Of a stretch of DNA of 64,000 nt, positions 1 through 8,766 are shown in pieces. This DNA comes from CAVUMR01 sp963742715. GTDB taxonomy: Bacteria; Actinomycetota; Actinomycetes; Mycobacteriales; Micromonosporaceae. The position numbers and the translations under genes were made by a program. Within the stretch, counting starts at the first letter, position 1, and each line of letters opens with the position of its first letter. The notes under the pieces were generated by a model, which made no database searches, had not been told where the DNA came from, and saw only the letters and a program-made list of their open reading frames with translations. Location of the stretch: contig CAVUMR010000002.1 in the NCBI GenBank assembly GCA_963742715.1, positions 1,550,001-1,614,000 of the forward strand, written 5' to 3'.

Positions 1-775
1 CCAGCCCGTCCGCGGCGGTGGCCACCGCCTCCACGATGCCGGCGCCGCGCTCGTCCAGGTACCGGCCGACGAACCGCTCGAAGTGCGGAGAGGCGGCGCG
101 CGAGTCGGCCGGCGTGCCCTGCCGGTACTTCCCGGTCAGCACCCCGCGTCCGAGCGGCGACCAGGGCAGGATGCCGACGCCCAGGTCCAGGCAGGCCGGC
201 AGCACCTCCCGCTCGATCCCGCGCTCCACCAGCGAGTACTCCACCTGCGTGGACACCAGCGGAGCCCGGCCGGGCCAGGCCTGTTGCCAGGTGGCCGCCT
301 TGCCGAGCTGCCAGCCGGAGAAGTTGGACACCCCGACGTACCGGGCGCGGCCGCTGCTCACCGCGTAGTCCAGCGCCGAGAGCGTCTCCTCCATCGGCGT
401 GGTCGGGTCGTACGCGTGCAGCTGCCACAGGTCGACGTACTCGATGCCGAGCCGGTCCAGCGAGCTGTCCAACGATCGGAGCAGATGTGCCCGGGAGCAG
501 TCCCGGCGCCGCTCGGTGCCCGGCCGAAGCCCCGCCTTGGTCGCGATGAGCACATCGTCCCGCGGCACCATGCCGGCCAGCAGCGCGCCGAGCACCGACT
601 CGCTCTCGCCGTCGGCGTACACGTCCGCGGTGTCGACCAGGTTCCCGCCGGCGTCCACGAACGTCTTGAGTTGGGCAGCCGCGTCGTCGGCATCGGTGTC
701 CCGGCCCCACGCCATCGTGCCGAGGGCGAGCCGGGACACCAACAGCCCGGTCCGGCCCAACGGTCGCTGCTCCAT
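1..775 (-). CDS. Aldo/keto reductase (C-terminus beyond left edge)
   Basis: NAD(P)H-dependent carbonyl reductase of the aldo/keto reductase superfamily; the substrate cannot be told. The reading frame is open from an ATG at 775 to the left edge, about 258 codons. The start MEQRPLGRTGLLVSRLALG is the typical AKR beta-hairpin and first strand. The catalytic tetrad is recognisable: Asp48 and Tyr53 in NLVDTADVY, Lys80 in LIATKAG, and a His in LWQLHAYDP. Later GVSNFSGWQL and GILPWSPLGRG match the conserved barrel strands. It faces away from the LLM oxidoreductase, with about 240 bases between them that hold a duplicated hairpin. Family certain, substrate unknown. Confidence 0.9.
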   Translation of the reverse strand, partial: MEQRPLGRTGLLVSRLALGTMAWGRDTDADDAAAQLKTFVDAGGNLVDTADVYADGESESVLGALLAGMVPRDDVLIATKAGLRPGTERRRDCSRAHLLRSLDSSLDRLGIEYVDLWQLHAYDPTTPMEETLSALDYAVSSGRARYVGVSNFSGWQLGKAATWQQAWPGRAPLVSTQVEYSLVERGIEREVLPACLDLGVGILPWSPLGRGVLTGKYRQGTPADSRAASPHFERFVGRYLDERGAGIVEAVATAADGL

Positions 776-834
776 AGCAGCGGACGGTACCGGCGGGCCG
801 TCAGCCGCCTCAGCCGACCCGCCGCATTCGCCTA

Positions 835-967
835 TGCGCACGGCTCGTCCTGCCCTGCTGCCTGGCTGCGCCCGGCAGCTGTGCAGGACCGCCATCGGTT
901 CTTTTGCGCACGGCTCGTCCTGCCCTGCTGCCTGGCTGCGCCCGGCAGCTGTGCAGGACCGCCATCG
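835..967. repeat. 63-bp direct repeat, two copies, each with a hairpin
   Basis: A 63-base unit occurs at 835-897 and again, identical by eye, at 905-967, so the period is 70 bases. Each copy holds an imperfect inverted repeat: arms CCTGC and GCTGCC pair with GGCAGC and GCAGG around a short loop. It fills most of the 240-base divergent intergenic region between the aldo/keto reductase and the LLM oxidoreductase. Function unknown; a regulatory or small-RNA element, or a simple tandem duplication, are all possible. Confidence 0.85.
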
Positions 968-1016
968 AAGTACCCTGCTCGCGGCGGGGGTGCCCGCTGT
1001 CGTGGCGGGAGGACTG

Positions 1017-2069
1017 ATGAGGCTCGGACTCAACCTCGGCTACTGGGGCGGGGACAACAACAACGCTGCGCACCTGGCGCTCACCCGGGAGGCGGAGCAG
1101 CTCGGCTACTCCGTCGTCTGGGCGGCCGAGGCGTACGGCTCGGACTCGCCCACGGTGCTGGCCTGGCTGGCCGGGCAGACCGAACGGATCGAGCTCGGCT
1201 CCGCGGTCATGCAGATCCCGGCGCGTACCCCGGCGATGGCCGGGATGACGGCGGCGACCCTGGACGCGCTGTCCGGTGGCCGGTTCCGGCTGGGCCTCGG
1301 CGTGTCCGGACCGCAGGTGGTGGAGGGCTGGCACGGGGTGCCCTACGGCAAGCCACTGGCCCGGACCCGGGAGTACGTGGACATCGTCCGGCAGGTACTG
1401 GCCCGGCAGACCGTCCGATACGACGGCGAGTACTACCGGCTCCCGCTGCCCGACGGTCCGGGCAAGGCGCTCAAGCTGACCATCCATCCGGTACGTACCG
1501 AGGTGCCGATCTACCTCGGCGCGGTGGGGCCGCGGAACCTGGAGCTGACCGGCGAGATCGCGGACGGCTGGCTCGGCCTGTTCTACGCGCCGGAGCACGC
1601 GGCCGACCAGTTGGCGGCGGTACGACGGGGTCGCGAGAAGTCCGGAGAGGACCTGACCGGCTTCGACGTGGTACCGACCGTGCCGGTGGTGATCGGCGAC
1701 GACCTCGAAGCGTGCGCCGAGCCGGTACGCGGCTACGCGGCGCTGTACATCGGCGGCATGGGCAGCCGGGAGAAGAACTTCTACCACCGCATCGCGGTAC
1801 GGATGGGCTACGAGGAGGCCGCCAACCAGGTGCAGGACCTGTTCCTGGAGCGCAAGCACCGGGACGCGATGGCGGCCGTACCGTTCGAGTTCATCGACTC
1901 GACCGCGCTGCTCGGACCGATCGAGCGCATCTCGGACAGGCTCGCCGCGTACGCCGAATCGGGCGTTACTACGCTTACCGTCTCGCCGTACGCGTCGACG
2001 CCGGAGCTGGCCGTGCAGACCCTGCGCGCGATGGCGGAGGCGTTGGACCGGGCCGGGCTGGGCGACTGA
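1017..2069 (+). CDS. LLM-class (luciferase-like) F420-dependent oxidoreductase
   Basis: A 350-residue TIM-barrel oxidoreductase of the bacterial luciferase-like superfamily; in actinobacteria many of these use coenzyme F420, though FMN is possible. Hallmarks are the N-terminal strand RLGLNLGYWG, the EAEQLGYSVVWAAEAYGSD block, LGSAVMQIPARTPAMAGM, the FRLGLGVSGPQVVEGWHG loop and the later PIYLGAVGPRNLELTGEIADGW stretch. An in-frame open region extends far upstream, but the ATG at 1017 has a GGAGG ribosome site 4-8 bases before it and begins at the family's usual start. uppP follows after 28 bases. Substrate unknown. Confidence 0.9.
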   Translation: MRLGLNLGYWGGDNNNAAHLALTREAEQLGYSVVWAAEAYGSDSPTVLAWLAGQTERIELGSAVMQIPARTPAMAGMTAATLDALSGGRFRLGLGVSGPQVVEGWHGVPYGKPLARTREYVDIVRQVLARQTVRYDGEYYRLPLPDGPGKALKLTIHPVRTEVPIYLGAVGPRNLELTGEIADGWLGLFYAPEHAADQLAAVRRGREKSGEDLTGFDVVPTVPVVIGDDLEACAEPVRGYAALYIGGMGSREKNFYHRIAVRMGYEEAANQVQDLFLERKHRDAMAAVPFEFIDSTALLGPIERISDRLAAYAESGVTTLTVSPYASTPELAVQTLRAMAEALDRAGLGD

Positions 2070-2097
2070 GCGCGGGTAGAGAGCGGGGATAGAGCAC

Positions 2098-2925
2098 GTG
2101 GAGATCTGGAAAGCGGTCGTCCTCGGCATCATCGAGGGGCTCACCGAGTTCCTGCCGGTGTCCAGCACCGGGCACCTGACCATCACCGAGAAGCTGCTCG
2201 ACCTGCCGGTCGATGACGCGTCCGTCACCGCGTTCACGGCAGTCATCCAGATCGGCGCGATCGTCGCGGTGATCGTGTACTTCTGGCGGGACATCGTCCG
2301 GATCGTGGCCGGCTTCTTCCGCGGCCTGTTCTCCGCCCAGCACCGCGACGACTTCGACTACCGGTTCGGCTGGTACGTGATCGCCGGCTCGGTACCGATC
2401 GGCGTGGTCGGACTGGCCGGCAAGGATCTGGTCACCGGACCGCTGCGCAGCCTGTGGGTGGTCGCCATCGCGCTCATCGCGTGGAGCGCGGTGATGGTGT
2501 TCGCCGAGCGGGCCGCCACCCAGCAACGCGGCGAGCAGGAGCTGACGCTGCGGGACGTACTCATCATCGGCGTCGCGCAGTGCATCGCGCTCGTACCGGG
2601 GGTGTCCCGGTCCGGTGCCACCATCTCGATCGGTCTGCTCCGGGATCTCGACCGGGTCACCGCCACCCGGCTGTCGTTCTTCCTGTCCATCCCGGCGCTC
2701 ACCGCGGCCGGGCTGTACGAGCTGAAGGACGCGCTCGGGGGCGGGGTCGGCCTCGCGCCGACGCTGGTCGGTACCGCGGTCAGTTTCGTGGTCGCGTACG
2801 CCTCGGTGGCCTGGCTGTTGAAGTTCGTCGCCCGGCACACCATCGTCACGTTCGTCTGGTACCGGCTGGCGCTCGGCGTCGTGCTCATCGGCCTGCTCGC
2901 CGGCGGCGTGATCTCCGCGACCTGA
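2098..2925 (+). CDS. uppP: Undecaprenyl-diphosphatase UppP (BacA)
   Basis: An integral-membrane phosphatase that recycles undecaprenyl pyrophosphate to the monophosphate carrier lipid for peptidoglycan and glycan synthesis; the family confers bacitracin resistance when overproduced. It has 275 residues, the normal length, beginning at a GTG. Both signature motifs are present: EGLTEFLPVSSTGHL (residues 13-27) and VPGVSRSGATIS (about 165-176), with hydrophobic helices between. It starts a + strand run (histidine phosphatase, DUF3090, SCO1664-like, mshC), an order I associate with actinomycete genomes. Confidence 0.96.
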   Translation: MEIWKAVVLGIIEGLTEFLPVSSTGHLTITEKLLDLPVDDASVTAFTAVIQIGAIVAVIVYFWRDIVRIVAGFFRGLFSAQHRDDFDYRFGWYVIAGSVPIGVVGLAGKDLVTGPLRSLWVVAIALIAWSAVMVFAERAATQQRGEQELTLRDVLIIGVAQCIALVPGVSRSGATISIGLLRDLDRVTATRLSFFLSIPALTAAGLYELKDALGGGVGLAPTLVGTAVSFVVAYASVAWLLKFVARHTIVTFVWYRLALGVVLIGLLAGGVISAT

Positions 2926-2997
2926 CCGGCCGCGCCGCAGGCGTGGCTCGCGATCTTCGTCACCTGCCGGCCGGGGTCGCGCGGTTAGGGTGAGCGG

Positions 2998-3726
2998 ATG
3001 GCCACCCTCCTGCTGCTGCGGCACGGGCGTACCGCGGCCAACGCGGGCGGCACGCTCGCCGGTTGGACCCCCGGCGTCGGGCTGGACGAGACCGGTCAGT
3101 CACAGGCGGCCGCGGTCGGTGCGCGGCTGCGGGGGTTGCCGCTCGCGGCCGTGGTGACCAGCCCGCTGCAGCGCTGCCGGGAAACCCTGGCCGCCGCGCT
3201 TGACAGCGAAGCCGTCCCGGCGCCCGTCGTCGAGGATCGGCTGGGGGAGTGCCGGTACGGCGACTGGGAGGGCCAGCCGCTGAAGAACCTGGCCAAGCAC
3301 CCGATGTGGCAGGTCGTACAGCTGCACCCGTCCGGTGCCGTGTTCCCGGGCGAGGGTGCCGAACCGCTGGCGGCGACCGCGGCCCGGGCGGTGGCGGCGG
3401 TACGCGAGTGGGACGCCAAGATCACCGCCGAACACGGCCCGGACGCGGTCTGGCTGGCCTGTAGCCACGGCGACGTGATCAAGTCGGTAGTGGCCGACGC
3501 GCTCGGCCTGCACCTCGACCTGTTCCAGCGGATCGTGGTCGAGCCGTGCTCGCTGAGCGTGATCCGCTACACCCCGGTACGCCCGTTCCTGATCCGCCTG
3601 AACGACACCGGCGGGGACCTGACCAGCCTCCGGCCGCCGGCGAAGAAGCGCCGGCGGCGGCGGGCCCGCACCGCCGAATCAGACGCCGCGGTGGGCGGTG
3701 GCGCGGGCGTACCCGGATCGTCCTGA
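2998..3726 (+). CDS. Histidine phosphatase (MSMEG_4193-type phosphoglycerate mutase-like)
   Basis: A 242-residue member of the histidine phosphatase branch. The phospho-accepting His9 lies in LLLRHGRTAANAGG, followed by SPLQRCRETLAAAL and the second catalytic His in WLACSHGDVIKS. The C-terminal tail is basic (PPAKKRRRRRARTAESD) and probably disordered. Position between uppP and DUF3090 matches the actinobacterial subfamily called MSMEG_4193, whose substrate is not known. True glycolytic phosphoglycerate mutase activity is unlikely. Confidence 0.9.
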   Translation: MATLLLLRHGRTAANAGGTLAGWTPGVGLDETGQSQAAAVGARLRGLPLAAVVTSPLQRCRETLAAALDSEAVPAPVVEDRLGECRYGDWEGQPLKNLAKHPMWQVVQLHPSGAVFPGEGAEPLAATAARAVAAVREWDAKITAEHGPDAVWLACSHGDVIKSVVADALGLHLDLFQRIVVEPCSLSVIRYTPVRPFLIRLNDTGGDLTSLRPPAKKRRRRRARTAESDAAVGGGAGVPGSS

Positions 3727-3778
3727 CCACATCGGCGGCCGGTCGGCGGCGCGTCAACCGGCCGTCTAGTGTCGAAGC

Positions 3779-4321
3779 ATGTCGCGCCAGGTATTCGACT
3801 TCGAACCGCCGGAACGGTTCATCGCCGGAACGGTCGGGCCGCCGGGGGAGCGGACCTTCTTTCTGCAGGCGCGCGGTGGCGGACGGCTGGTCAGCGTCGC
3901 GCTGGAGAAGGTGCAGGTCTCCCTGCTCGCGGACAAGCTCGAGGAGCTGCTCGGTGAGGCGAACCGCCGGTTCGGCGCCGAGGTACCCGAGCAGGCCGCC
4001 GATCTGAGCGACAACGAGCCGCTGGACACCCCGTTGGACGAGGAGTTCCGGGTCGGCACGCTCGGCCTCGCCTGGGACGCCGACTCATCGACGGTCCTCA
4101 TCGAGGCGGTCGCGCTGCCGGCCACCGGCGAGGAGGAGGAAGAGGTCGACGAGGAGGAGCTGGACCTGTTGCGGGTACGGCTGACCGCGTCGGCCACCCG
4201 GGCGTTCATCGAACGCGCCCGCAAGGTGGTATCGGCCGGGCGGCCGCCGTGCCCGCTGTGTGGCCAGCCGCTGGACCCGACCGGCCACCTGTGCCCGCGC
4301 CACAACGGGTACCACCGGTAG
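3779..4321 (+). CDS. DUF3090 family protein
   Basis: A 180-residue protein of an actinobacterial conserved family with no established function. It begins MSRQVFDFEPPERFIAGTVG and carries a strongly acidic patch (GEEEEEVDEEELDLL, about 117-131). The C-terminus has a CPLCGQPLD...GHLCPRHNGY pattern (two CxxC/CxxH pairs) that looks like a small zinc-binding knuckle. It ends 2 bases before the next ATG, so the two are probably co-translated. Confidence 0.9.
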   Translation: MSRQVFDFEPPERFIAGTVGPPGERTFFLQARGGGRLVSVALEKVQVSLLADKLEELLGEANRRFGAEVPEQAADLSDNEPLDTPLDEEFRVGTLGLAWDADSSTVLIEAVALPATGEEEEEVDEEELDLLRVRLTASATRAFIERARKVVSAGRPPCPLCGQPLDPTGHLCPRHNGYHR

Positions 4322-4323
4322 CG

Positions 4324-5175
4324 ATGTCCGAGCAGGTGGCCGACGCCGAGCCGCCGGCGCCGGTGGTACCGGCCTCGGCGGTGGATCCGGCCCGCGCGCT
4401 GGACCTGCTGCGTACCGCCGAGATCGAGCTGGAAGGGCTGCTGGTCGAGGCGTCCAACGCGACCATGCGCGGCTTCCTGTCCGGCGGCGACGTCCGGCTG
4501 CGCTGCGTGTACAAGCCGGTGCGGGGTGAGCGGCCGCTGTGGGACTTCCCGGACGGCACCCTGGCCGGTCGGGAGGTGGCCGCGTACGAGGTGTCCCGCG
4601 GCGCCGGCTGGGATGTCGTACCGCCGACGGTGCTGCGGGACGGGCCGCTCGGGCCGGGCGCCTGCCAACTGTGGATCGACACCGACGAGGACGGCGACGG
4701 TCAGGTGCTCGGTTTCGTACCGTCCCGCAAGGTTCCGGACGGCTGGCTCGGCGTCGCGGCGGCCCGTGGTCCGGGCAACCGGCCGTACACGCTGGCGCAC
4801 GCCGACGACCCGCGGCTGGTCCGGATGGCCGTGTTCGACGTGGTGGTCAACAACGCCGATCGCAAGGGCGGCCACGTCCTGCTGGCACCCGACGGCCACC
4901 TGTACGGGGTCGATCACGGCGTCTGCTTCCACACCGAGGACAAGCTGCGGACGGTGCTGTGGGGCTGGGCCGGTGAACCCCTGCCGGCCGGGCAGATCGA
5001 GGTGCTGCGGGACCTGCGCTCCCAGCTCGGCGGCGAGTTGGGGAAGACCCTGGCGACGCACCTCACCGCTGCCGAGGTGGACGCGGTGGGGGGCAGGATC
5101 GACGCGCTGCTCGCCGCCGGTACGTTCCCGCAGCCCGGCCAGGACTGGCCGGCCCTGCCGTGGCCGCCGATCTAG
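4324..5175 (+). CDS. SCO1664 family protein (PI3/4-kinase-like fold)
   Basis: A 283-residue protein of the actinobacterial SCO1664 family, distantly related to phosphatidylinositol 3/4-kinases and HipA-like kinases. Recognisable pieces are LLVEASNATMRGFLSGGD, RCVYKPVRGERPLWDFPDG (candidate nucleotide-binding Lys in YKP), and the catalytic-loop-like DVVVNNADRKGGHVL followed by LYGVDHGVCFH. The ATG at 4324 follows the DUF3090 stop by 2 bases. Substrate and true activity are unknown; the conserved coupling with DUF3090 suggests joint function. Confidence 0.88.
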   Translation: MSEQVADAEPPAPVVPASAVDPARALDLLRTAEIELEGLLVEASNATMRGFLSGGDVRLRCVYKPVRGERPLWDFPDGTLAGREVAAYEVSRGAGWDVVPPTVLRDGPLGPGACQLWIDTDEDGDGQVLGFVPSRKVPDGWLGVAAARGPGNRPYTLAHADDPRLVRMAVFDVVVNNADRKGGHVLLAPDGHLYGVDHGVCFHTEDKLRTVLWGWAGEPLPAGQIEVLRDLRSQLGGELGKTLATHLTAAEVDAVGGRIDALLAAGTFPQPGQDWPALPWPPI

Positions 5176-5203
5176 TCAGTGCTGGGAGTCAGGCCCCCAG
5201 CGG

Positions 5204-5500
5204 TCAGACGTACCGGGGGGCCTCCACGGTCGGGGTCAGCACCAGCGCCCGGTCGACCACCGAAACCCGCACATAGGTCAACTCGCCCAACTCGGCGTAC
5301 CTGCTGTTCTGCACCTGGCGGCGCGGCAACACCACCTCGACCAGGCAGTCGCCGGTGATCTCGGTCGCCACCGAACCGGCCAGACCCACCTCGTTCTTGG
5401 TGGTGACGTGCCCGGCGTCGAGCACCACCCGCCCGTCGATACGGATGACGACATGGTCGTCGACAAACCCGTGTTCGAGCGCGACGACGACGGTCCCCAT
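5204..5500 (-). CDS. Hypothetical protein (98 aa)
   Basis: A small protein I do not recognise. The ATG at 5500 has GGGAG six bases upstream, and codon third positions are GC-rich as in neighbours, so it is probably real. It is predicted to be all-beta and acidic (VVIRIDGRVVLDAG, LVEVVLPRRQ) with no signal peptide or membrane segment. It is convergent with the SCO1664-like gene, with only 28 bases between the stops. The 218 bases between it and mshC show nothing I can name. Confidence 0.6.
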   Translation of the reverse strand: MGTVVVALEHGFVDDHVVIRIDGRVVLDAGHVTTKNEVGLAGSVATEITGDCLVEVVLPRRQVQNSRYAELGELTYVRVSVVDRALVLTPTVEAPRYV

Positions 5501-5718
5501 GCAAACTCCCGGTAGTTCGATAGACCATGGATACCGTGTCGTCCGGCGGCCGAATCAGTACTGTCGTGCAGCAGACAGACACCTCAACCGAACTGTGTCA
5601 TTCGTCATCGGCGATGTCTGCCCCGCGCCCGCGGGGACCTGTACGCGGTGGCACGGAACACAGCCGTACCGGCTGGCTGCGGTGCTGGTCGGGGGCGGTC
5701 ACTGGCTACCCTGGCGCC

Positions 5719-6957
5719 ATGGATTCCTGGCTGCCGCCCGATGTACCGAAGCTGCCCGGTACCGGCACGCCGCTGTCGCTGTACGACACCGCGACCCGGC
5801 GGCTGCGACCGAGCGAACCGGACGGACCAGCCCGGTTGTACGTCTGCGGCATCACGCCGTACGACGCGACGCACCTCGGTCACGCCGCCACCATGCTCGC
5901 CTTCGACCTGGTCAACCGGGTGTGGCGGGATGCCGGCCACGAGGTGCGGTATGTACAGAATGTGACCGACATCGACGACCCGCTACTGGAACGGGCCGCC
6001 CGTGACAACGAGGACTGGGTCGTCCTCGGCATGCGGGAAACCGCCCTGTTCCGCGAGGACATGGAGGCGCTGCGGGTACTCCCGCCGGACCACTACGTGG
6101 GTGCGGTGGAGTCGATCGACCACATCGCGGCAAGCGTGACCCGGCTGCTCGCCGACGGCGCGGCGTACCGGCTCGACGACGGCACCGGCGACATCTACTT
6201 CGACCACAGCGCGGCCAAGCACTTCGGGTACGAATCCGGTTACGACCGCACCACGATGATCCGGTTGTCCGCCGAGCGCGGCGGGGATCCGGACCGACCC
6301 GGCAAGCGCGACGCGCTGGATCCGCTGCTGTGGCGCGGCGCCCGCACCGACGAGCCGAGCTGGGAGTCCGAGCTCGGCTCCGGTCGCCCGGGCTGGCACA
6401 TCGAGTGCGCGGTGATCGCGCTGCGCCTGCTCGGCGACCAGGTTGACGTCAACGGCGGCGGAAACGACCTGATCTTTCCGCACCACGAGATGTGCGCCGC
6501 GCACGCCGAGACGCTCACCGGCGCGTGGCCGTTCTCTCGCTGCTACATGCACGCCGGCATGATCGGGCTGGACGGCGAGAAGATGTCCAAGAGCCAGGGC
6601 AACCTGGTGTTCGTCTCCCGGCTGCGGGGCGACCGGGTCGACCCGATGGGGATCCGCCTCGCGCTGCTCGCCGACCGGTACCGCGACGACCGGGACTGGA
6701 CCCAGGCGCACCTCGACACCGCGCTGGCCCGGTTCGCCCGGTGGCGGGACGCGGTCGCGCTGCCGACCGGACCGGATGCCGCACCGGTGCTGGCGCAGCT
6801 CCGGGCGCGGCTCGCCGACGACCTGGACACCCCGGGTGCGCTGAACGCGGTGGACTCCTGGGTCGACGCGGCGCTGGCCGGCACGGGAACCGACACCGGC
6901 GCGCCGCGGCTGGTCGCCACCGCGGTCGACGCGCTGCTCGGTGTCCGACTCCGCTGA
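5719..6957 (+). CDS. mshC: Mycothiol synthesis cysteine ligase MshC
   Basis: L-cysteine:1-D-myo-inosityl 2-amino-2-deoxy-alpha-D-glucopyranoside ligase, the ATP-dependent step joining cysteine to GlcN-Ins in mycothiol biosynthesis. It has 412 residues, as expected. It has the class I aminoacyl-tRNA-synthetase fold of CysRS: HIGH-like TPYDATHLGHA preceded by the zinc Cys in VCGI, further metal ligands in WHIECAVIA and FPHHEMCAAH, and the KMSKS loop in DGEKMSKSQGN. The ATG at 5719 is chosen because it gives the family's usual N-terminus; an in-frame extension upstream is not family-like. Its stop lies inside the next gene. Confidence 0.96.
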   Translation: MDSWLPPDVPKLPGTGTPLSLYDTATRRLRPSEPDGPARLYVCGITPYDATHLGHAATMLAFDLVNRVWRDAGHEVRYVQNVTDIDDPLLERAARDNEDWVVLGMRETALFREDMEALRVLPPDHYVGAVESIDHIAASVTRLLADGAAYRLDDGTGDIYFDHSAAKHFGYESGYDRTTMIRLSAERGGDPDRPGKRDALDPLLWRGARTDEPSWESELGSGRPGWHIECAVIALRLLGDQVDVNGGGNDLIFPHHEMCAAHAETLTGAWPFSRCYMHAGMIGLDGEKMSKSQGNLVFVSRLRGDRVDPMGIRLALLADRYRDDRDWTQAHLDTALARFARWRDAVALPTGPDAAPVLAQLRARLADDLDTPGALNAVDSWVDAALAGTGTDTGAPRLVATAVDALLGVRLR

Positions 6958-7762
6958 GGGCGGGTCGCCGCCCATAGCGCCCGATCGGGGCCGGTTGCGC
7001 GCCACCTTCGACGAGGCGGCGCTGCTGTACGACCGGATGCGCCCGACCTATCCGCCCGCTCTCCTCGACGACCTGGCCGAGCTGGGCTCCCTGGCGCCTG
7101 GCTCGAAGATCCTGGAAATCGGCTGCGGTACCGGCCAGCTGACCGTCCCGCTGGCCGCGCGGGGGTACCGGGTGACGGCGGTGGAACTCGGTGCGGGACT
7201 GGCCGGCGTGGCCCGGCAGCGGCTGGCCGAGTACCCGGATGCCGAGGTGGTGATCGCCGACTTCGACGGGTGGACCGCGCCCGAGTCGTACGACCTGGTC
7301 GTCGCGGCCACCTCGTTCCACTGGCTCGATCCGGCGACCCGACTGGCCCGGTGCCGGGACGCGCTGCGACCCGGTGGAGCGCTGGCCGTCATCAGTACCG
7401 AGCATGTGTACGGCGGCACCGTGCCCTTCTTCGCCGACGCACAGGACTGCTACGAGCGCTGGGATCCGGCCACCCCGCCGGGGCTGCGGCTGGAATCCGC
7501 GGACGCGATCCCGAGCGGGTGTACCGAGCTGGACGACTCGGGGCTGTTCGCGCCTGCGGCGGGCCGGCGGTACGAGTGGGACGCGAGGTACTCCACCGCC
7601 GAGTACCTCGACGTGCTGCGGACCTACTCGGGGCACCGGGCACTGCCGGCGGTACAACGGGACGGTCTGTTGGCCTGTATCGCGGGCCTGATCGACTCGC
7701 GCTACGGCGGCCGCATCACCAAGCGGTACCTCAACGAGCTCGTCGTCGCGCGGCGCGTCTAG
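6941..7762 (+). CDS. Class I SAM-dependent methyltransferase
   Basis: A 273-residue methyltransferase with motif I as ILEIGCGTGQLTVPLA (about residues 59-74), then VTAVELGAGL (acidic motif II end), a VVIADFDGW acidic loop and LVVAATSFHWLDP. The HWLDP form is common in small-molecule methyltransferases. It starts at a GTG that overlaps the mshC stop by 17 bases, implying translational coupling, but no methyl step in mycothiol synthesis is known. Substrate unknown. Confidence 0.85.
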   Translation: MSDSAEGGSPPIAPDRGRLRATFDEAALLYDRMRPTYPPALLDDLAELGSLAPGSKILEIGCGTGQLTVPLAARGYRVTAVELGAGLAGVARQRLAEYPDAEVVIADFDGWTAPESYDLVVAATSFHWLDPATRLARCRDALRPGGALAVISTEHVYGGTVPFFADAQDCYERWDPATPPGLRLESADAIPSGCTELDDSGLFAPAAGRRYEWDARYSTAEYLDVLRTYSGHRALPAVQRDGLLACIAGLIDSRYGGRITKRYLNELVVARRV

Positions 7763-7796
7763 CCGTGCGGGTCACCGGGCTCGGTCCTGAACTATC

Positions 7797-7816
7797 AACC
7801 TAGCTTCCTAGGATGC
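7797..7816. promoter_or_regulatory. GntR-type operator box (copy 1)
   Basis: A 20-base sequence with palindromic core AGCTTCCTAGGATGC, identical to one at 8767-8786. It lies past the 3' end of the gntR-like gene, in the 167 bases before it, where I see no convincing gene. The two copies bracket the regulator, which suggests that the regulator binds both; this is inference from identity and symmetry. Confidence 0.6.
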
Positions 7817-7929
7817 CTTGGCGGACGTGCGCCAGCGCACAAGCCCGCCAGCCTCAACAGGAGGAACCGGCCCACGCCGCGCGGGACGCGCTCAGGCCCG
7901 CGGTCAGCTACCGCGGATGGATCGTGCTG

Positions 7930-8730
7930 TCAGGCCAGGACGATGTCGTAGCCGTCGTCGGGGAGGTGGCCGCGCTTCGGGTGCTGGGGGACCGCGTACT
8001 CGTCGATGAGCGCGGTTCCGGGGCCGGGCCAGGTCGCCTGGGCCACCTCGATCGCGTCACCGCCGGCGTCGTACGCGGCGTGCAGCAGCACCAGTACCGG
8101 TGTATCCGGCCGTACCTGCAGCAGTTCCGCCTCGAGCCGGGTGGGCTGGCGGGCGGTGATGTGGTCGGAGGCGCGGGTGTACCGGCGGCCGGTGGCCTCC
8201 TCGACGTGCAGGTACAACGGCCCACGCAGGGGATCGGGCTGGGTGACCGGGCTGTCCGCGACGTCACGGGGCCGGAACCAGGCGGCGCCCACCTCGGCCG
8301 GCTGGTCGCCCAGGTAGAGCACATGCCGCCGGACCAGCAGCTCGGTACCGGCGGGCAGCCCGAACAGCGTGGCGACCTCCTCCGGGGCGGCGTCCCGTCC
8401 GACCGAGGTGAGGTGCTGGCGGTACCGGGCCGGCATGTCCCGGTGGTACCCGCGGGCAGTGCCGTACCGGGCCCGGGAGAGCCGGTGCATGCTCCGGCGA
8501 CTACCGCGTACGTACGTGCCGGAGCCGGGCCTGGTCAGCACCAGCCCTTCCACCCGGAGCTGGTCGATGGCCCGCTGGACGGTCTGCCGGGCCACGCCGT
8601 ACTCGACCGCCAGCGCGGGAATGGACGGCAGCCGCTCACCGGGCGCGAGATCGCCACGCCGGATGTACGCCCGTAGCTGGCTGGCGATCTGACGGTGCGG
8701 TACCTCGGCCGCGCCGGGATTGACTGTCAT
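7930..8730 (-). CDS. GntR family transcriptional regulator (HutC/UTRA type)
   Basis: A 266-residue regulator with an N-terminal winged helix-turn-helix (QIASQLRAYIRRGDLAPGE, then LAVEYGVARQTVQRAIDQL and the wing VLTRPGSGTYV, residues about 14-75) and a C-terminal UTRA ligand domain from about residue 110 (LLVRRHVLYLGDQPAEVG, YTRASDHITARQPT). The ATG at 8730 has an AGGAGG ribosome site. The operator box 37-56 bases upstream of the start suggests autoregulation. The ligand and target genes are not evident; neither neighbour is an obvious metabolic partner. Confidence 0.9.
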   Translation of the reverse strand: MTVNPGAAEVPHRQIASQLRAYIRRGDLAPGERLPSIPALAVEYGVARQTVQRAIDQLRVEGLVLTRPGSGTYVRGSRRSMHRLSRARYGTARGYHRDMPARYRQHLTSVGRDAAPEEVATLFGLPAGTELLVRRHVLYLGDQPAEVGAAWFRPRDVADSPVTQPDPLRGPLYLHVEEATGRRYTRASDHITARQPTRLEAELLQVRPDTPVLVLLHAAYDAGGDAIEVAQATWPGPGTALIDEYAVPQHPKRGHLPDDGYDIVLA

Positions 8731-8766
8731 CAGGTGCCTCCTGCCGCCGCCTCGATTGGAGCCACA

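Noticed and set aside
83..2092. Long + strand open frame (669 codons) covering the aldo/keto reductase and LLM genes
   Set aside because: It has the Arg/Gly/Ala-rich composition of an out-of-frame GC-rich shadow, and the real genes in other frames are clearly conserved.
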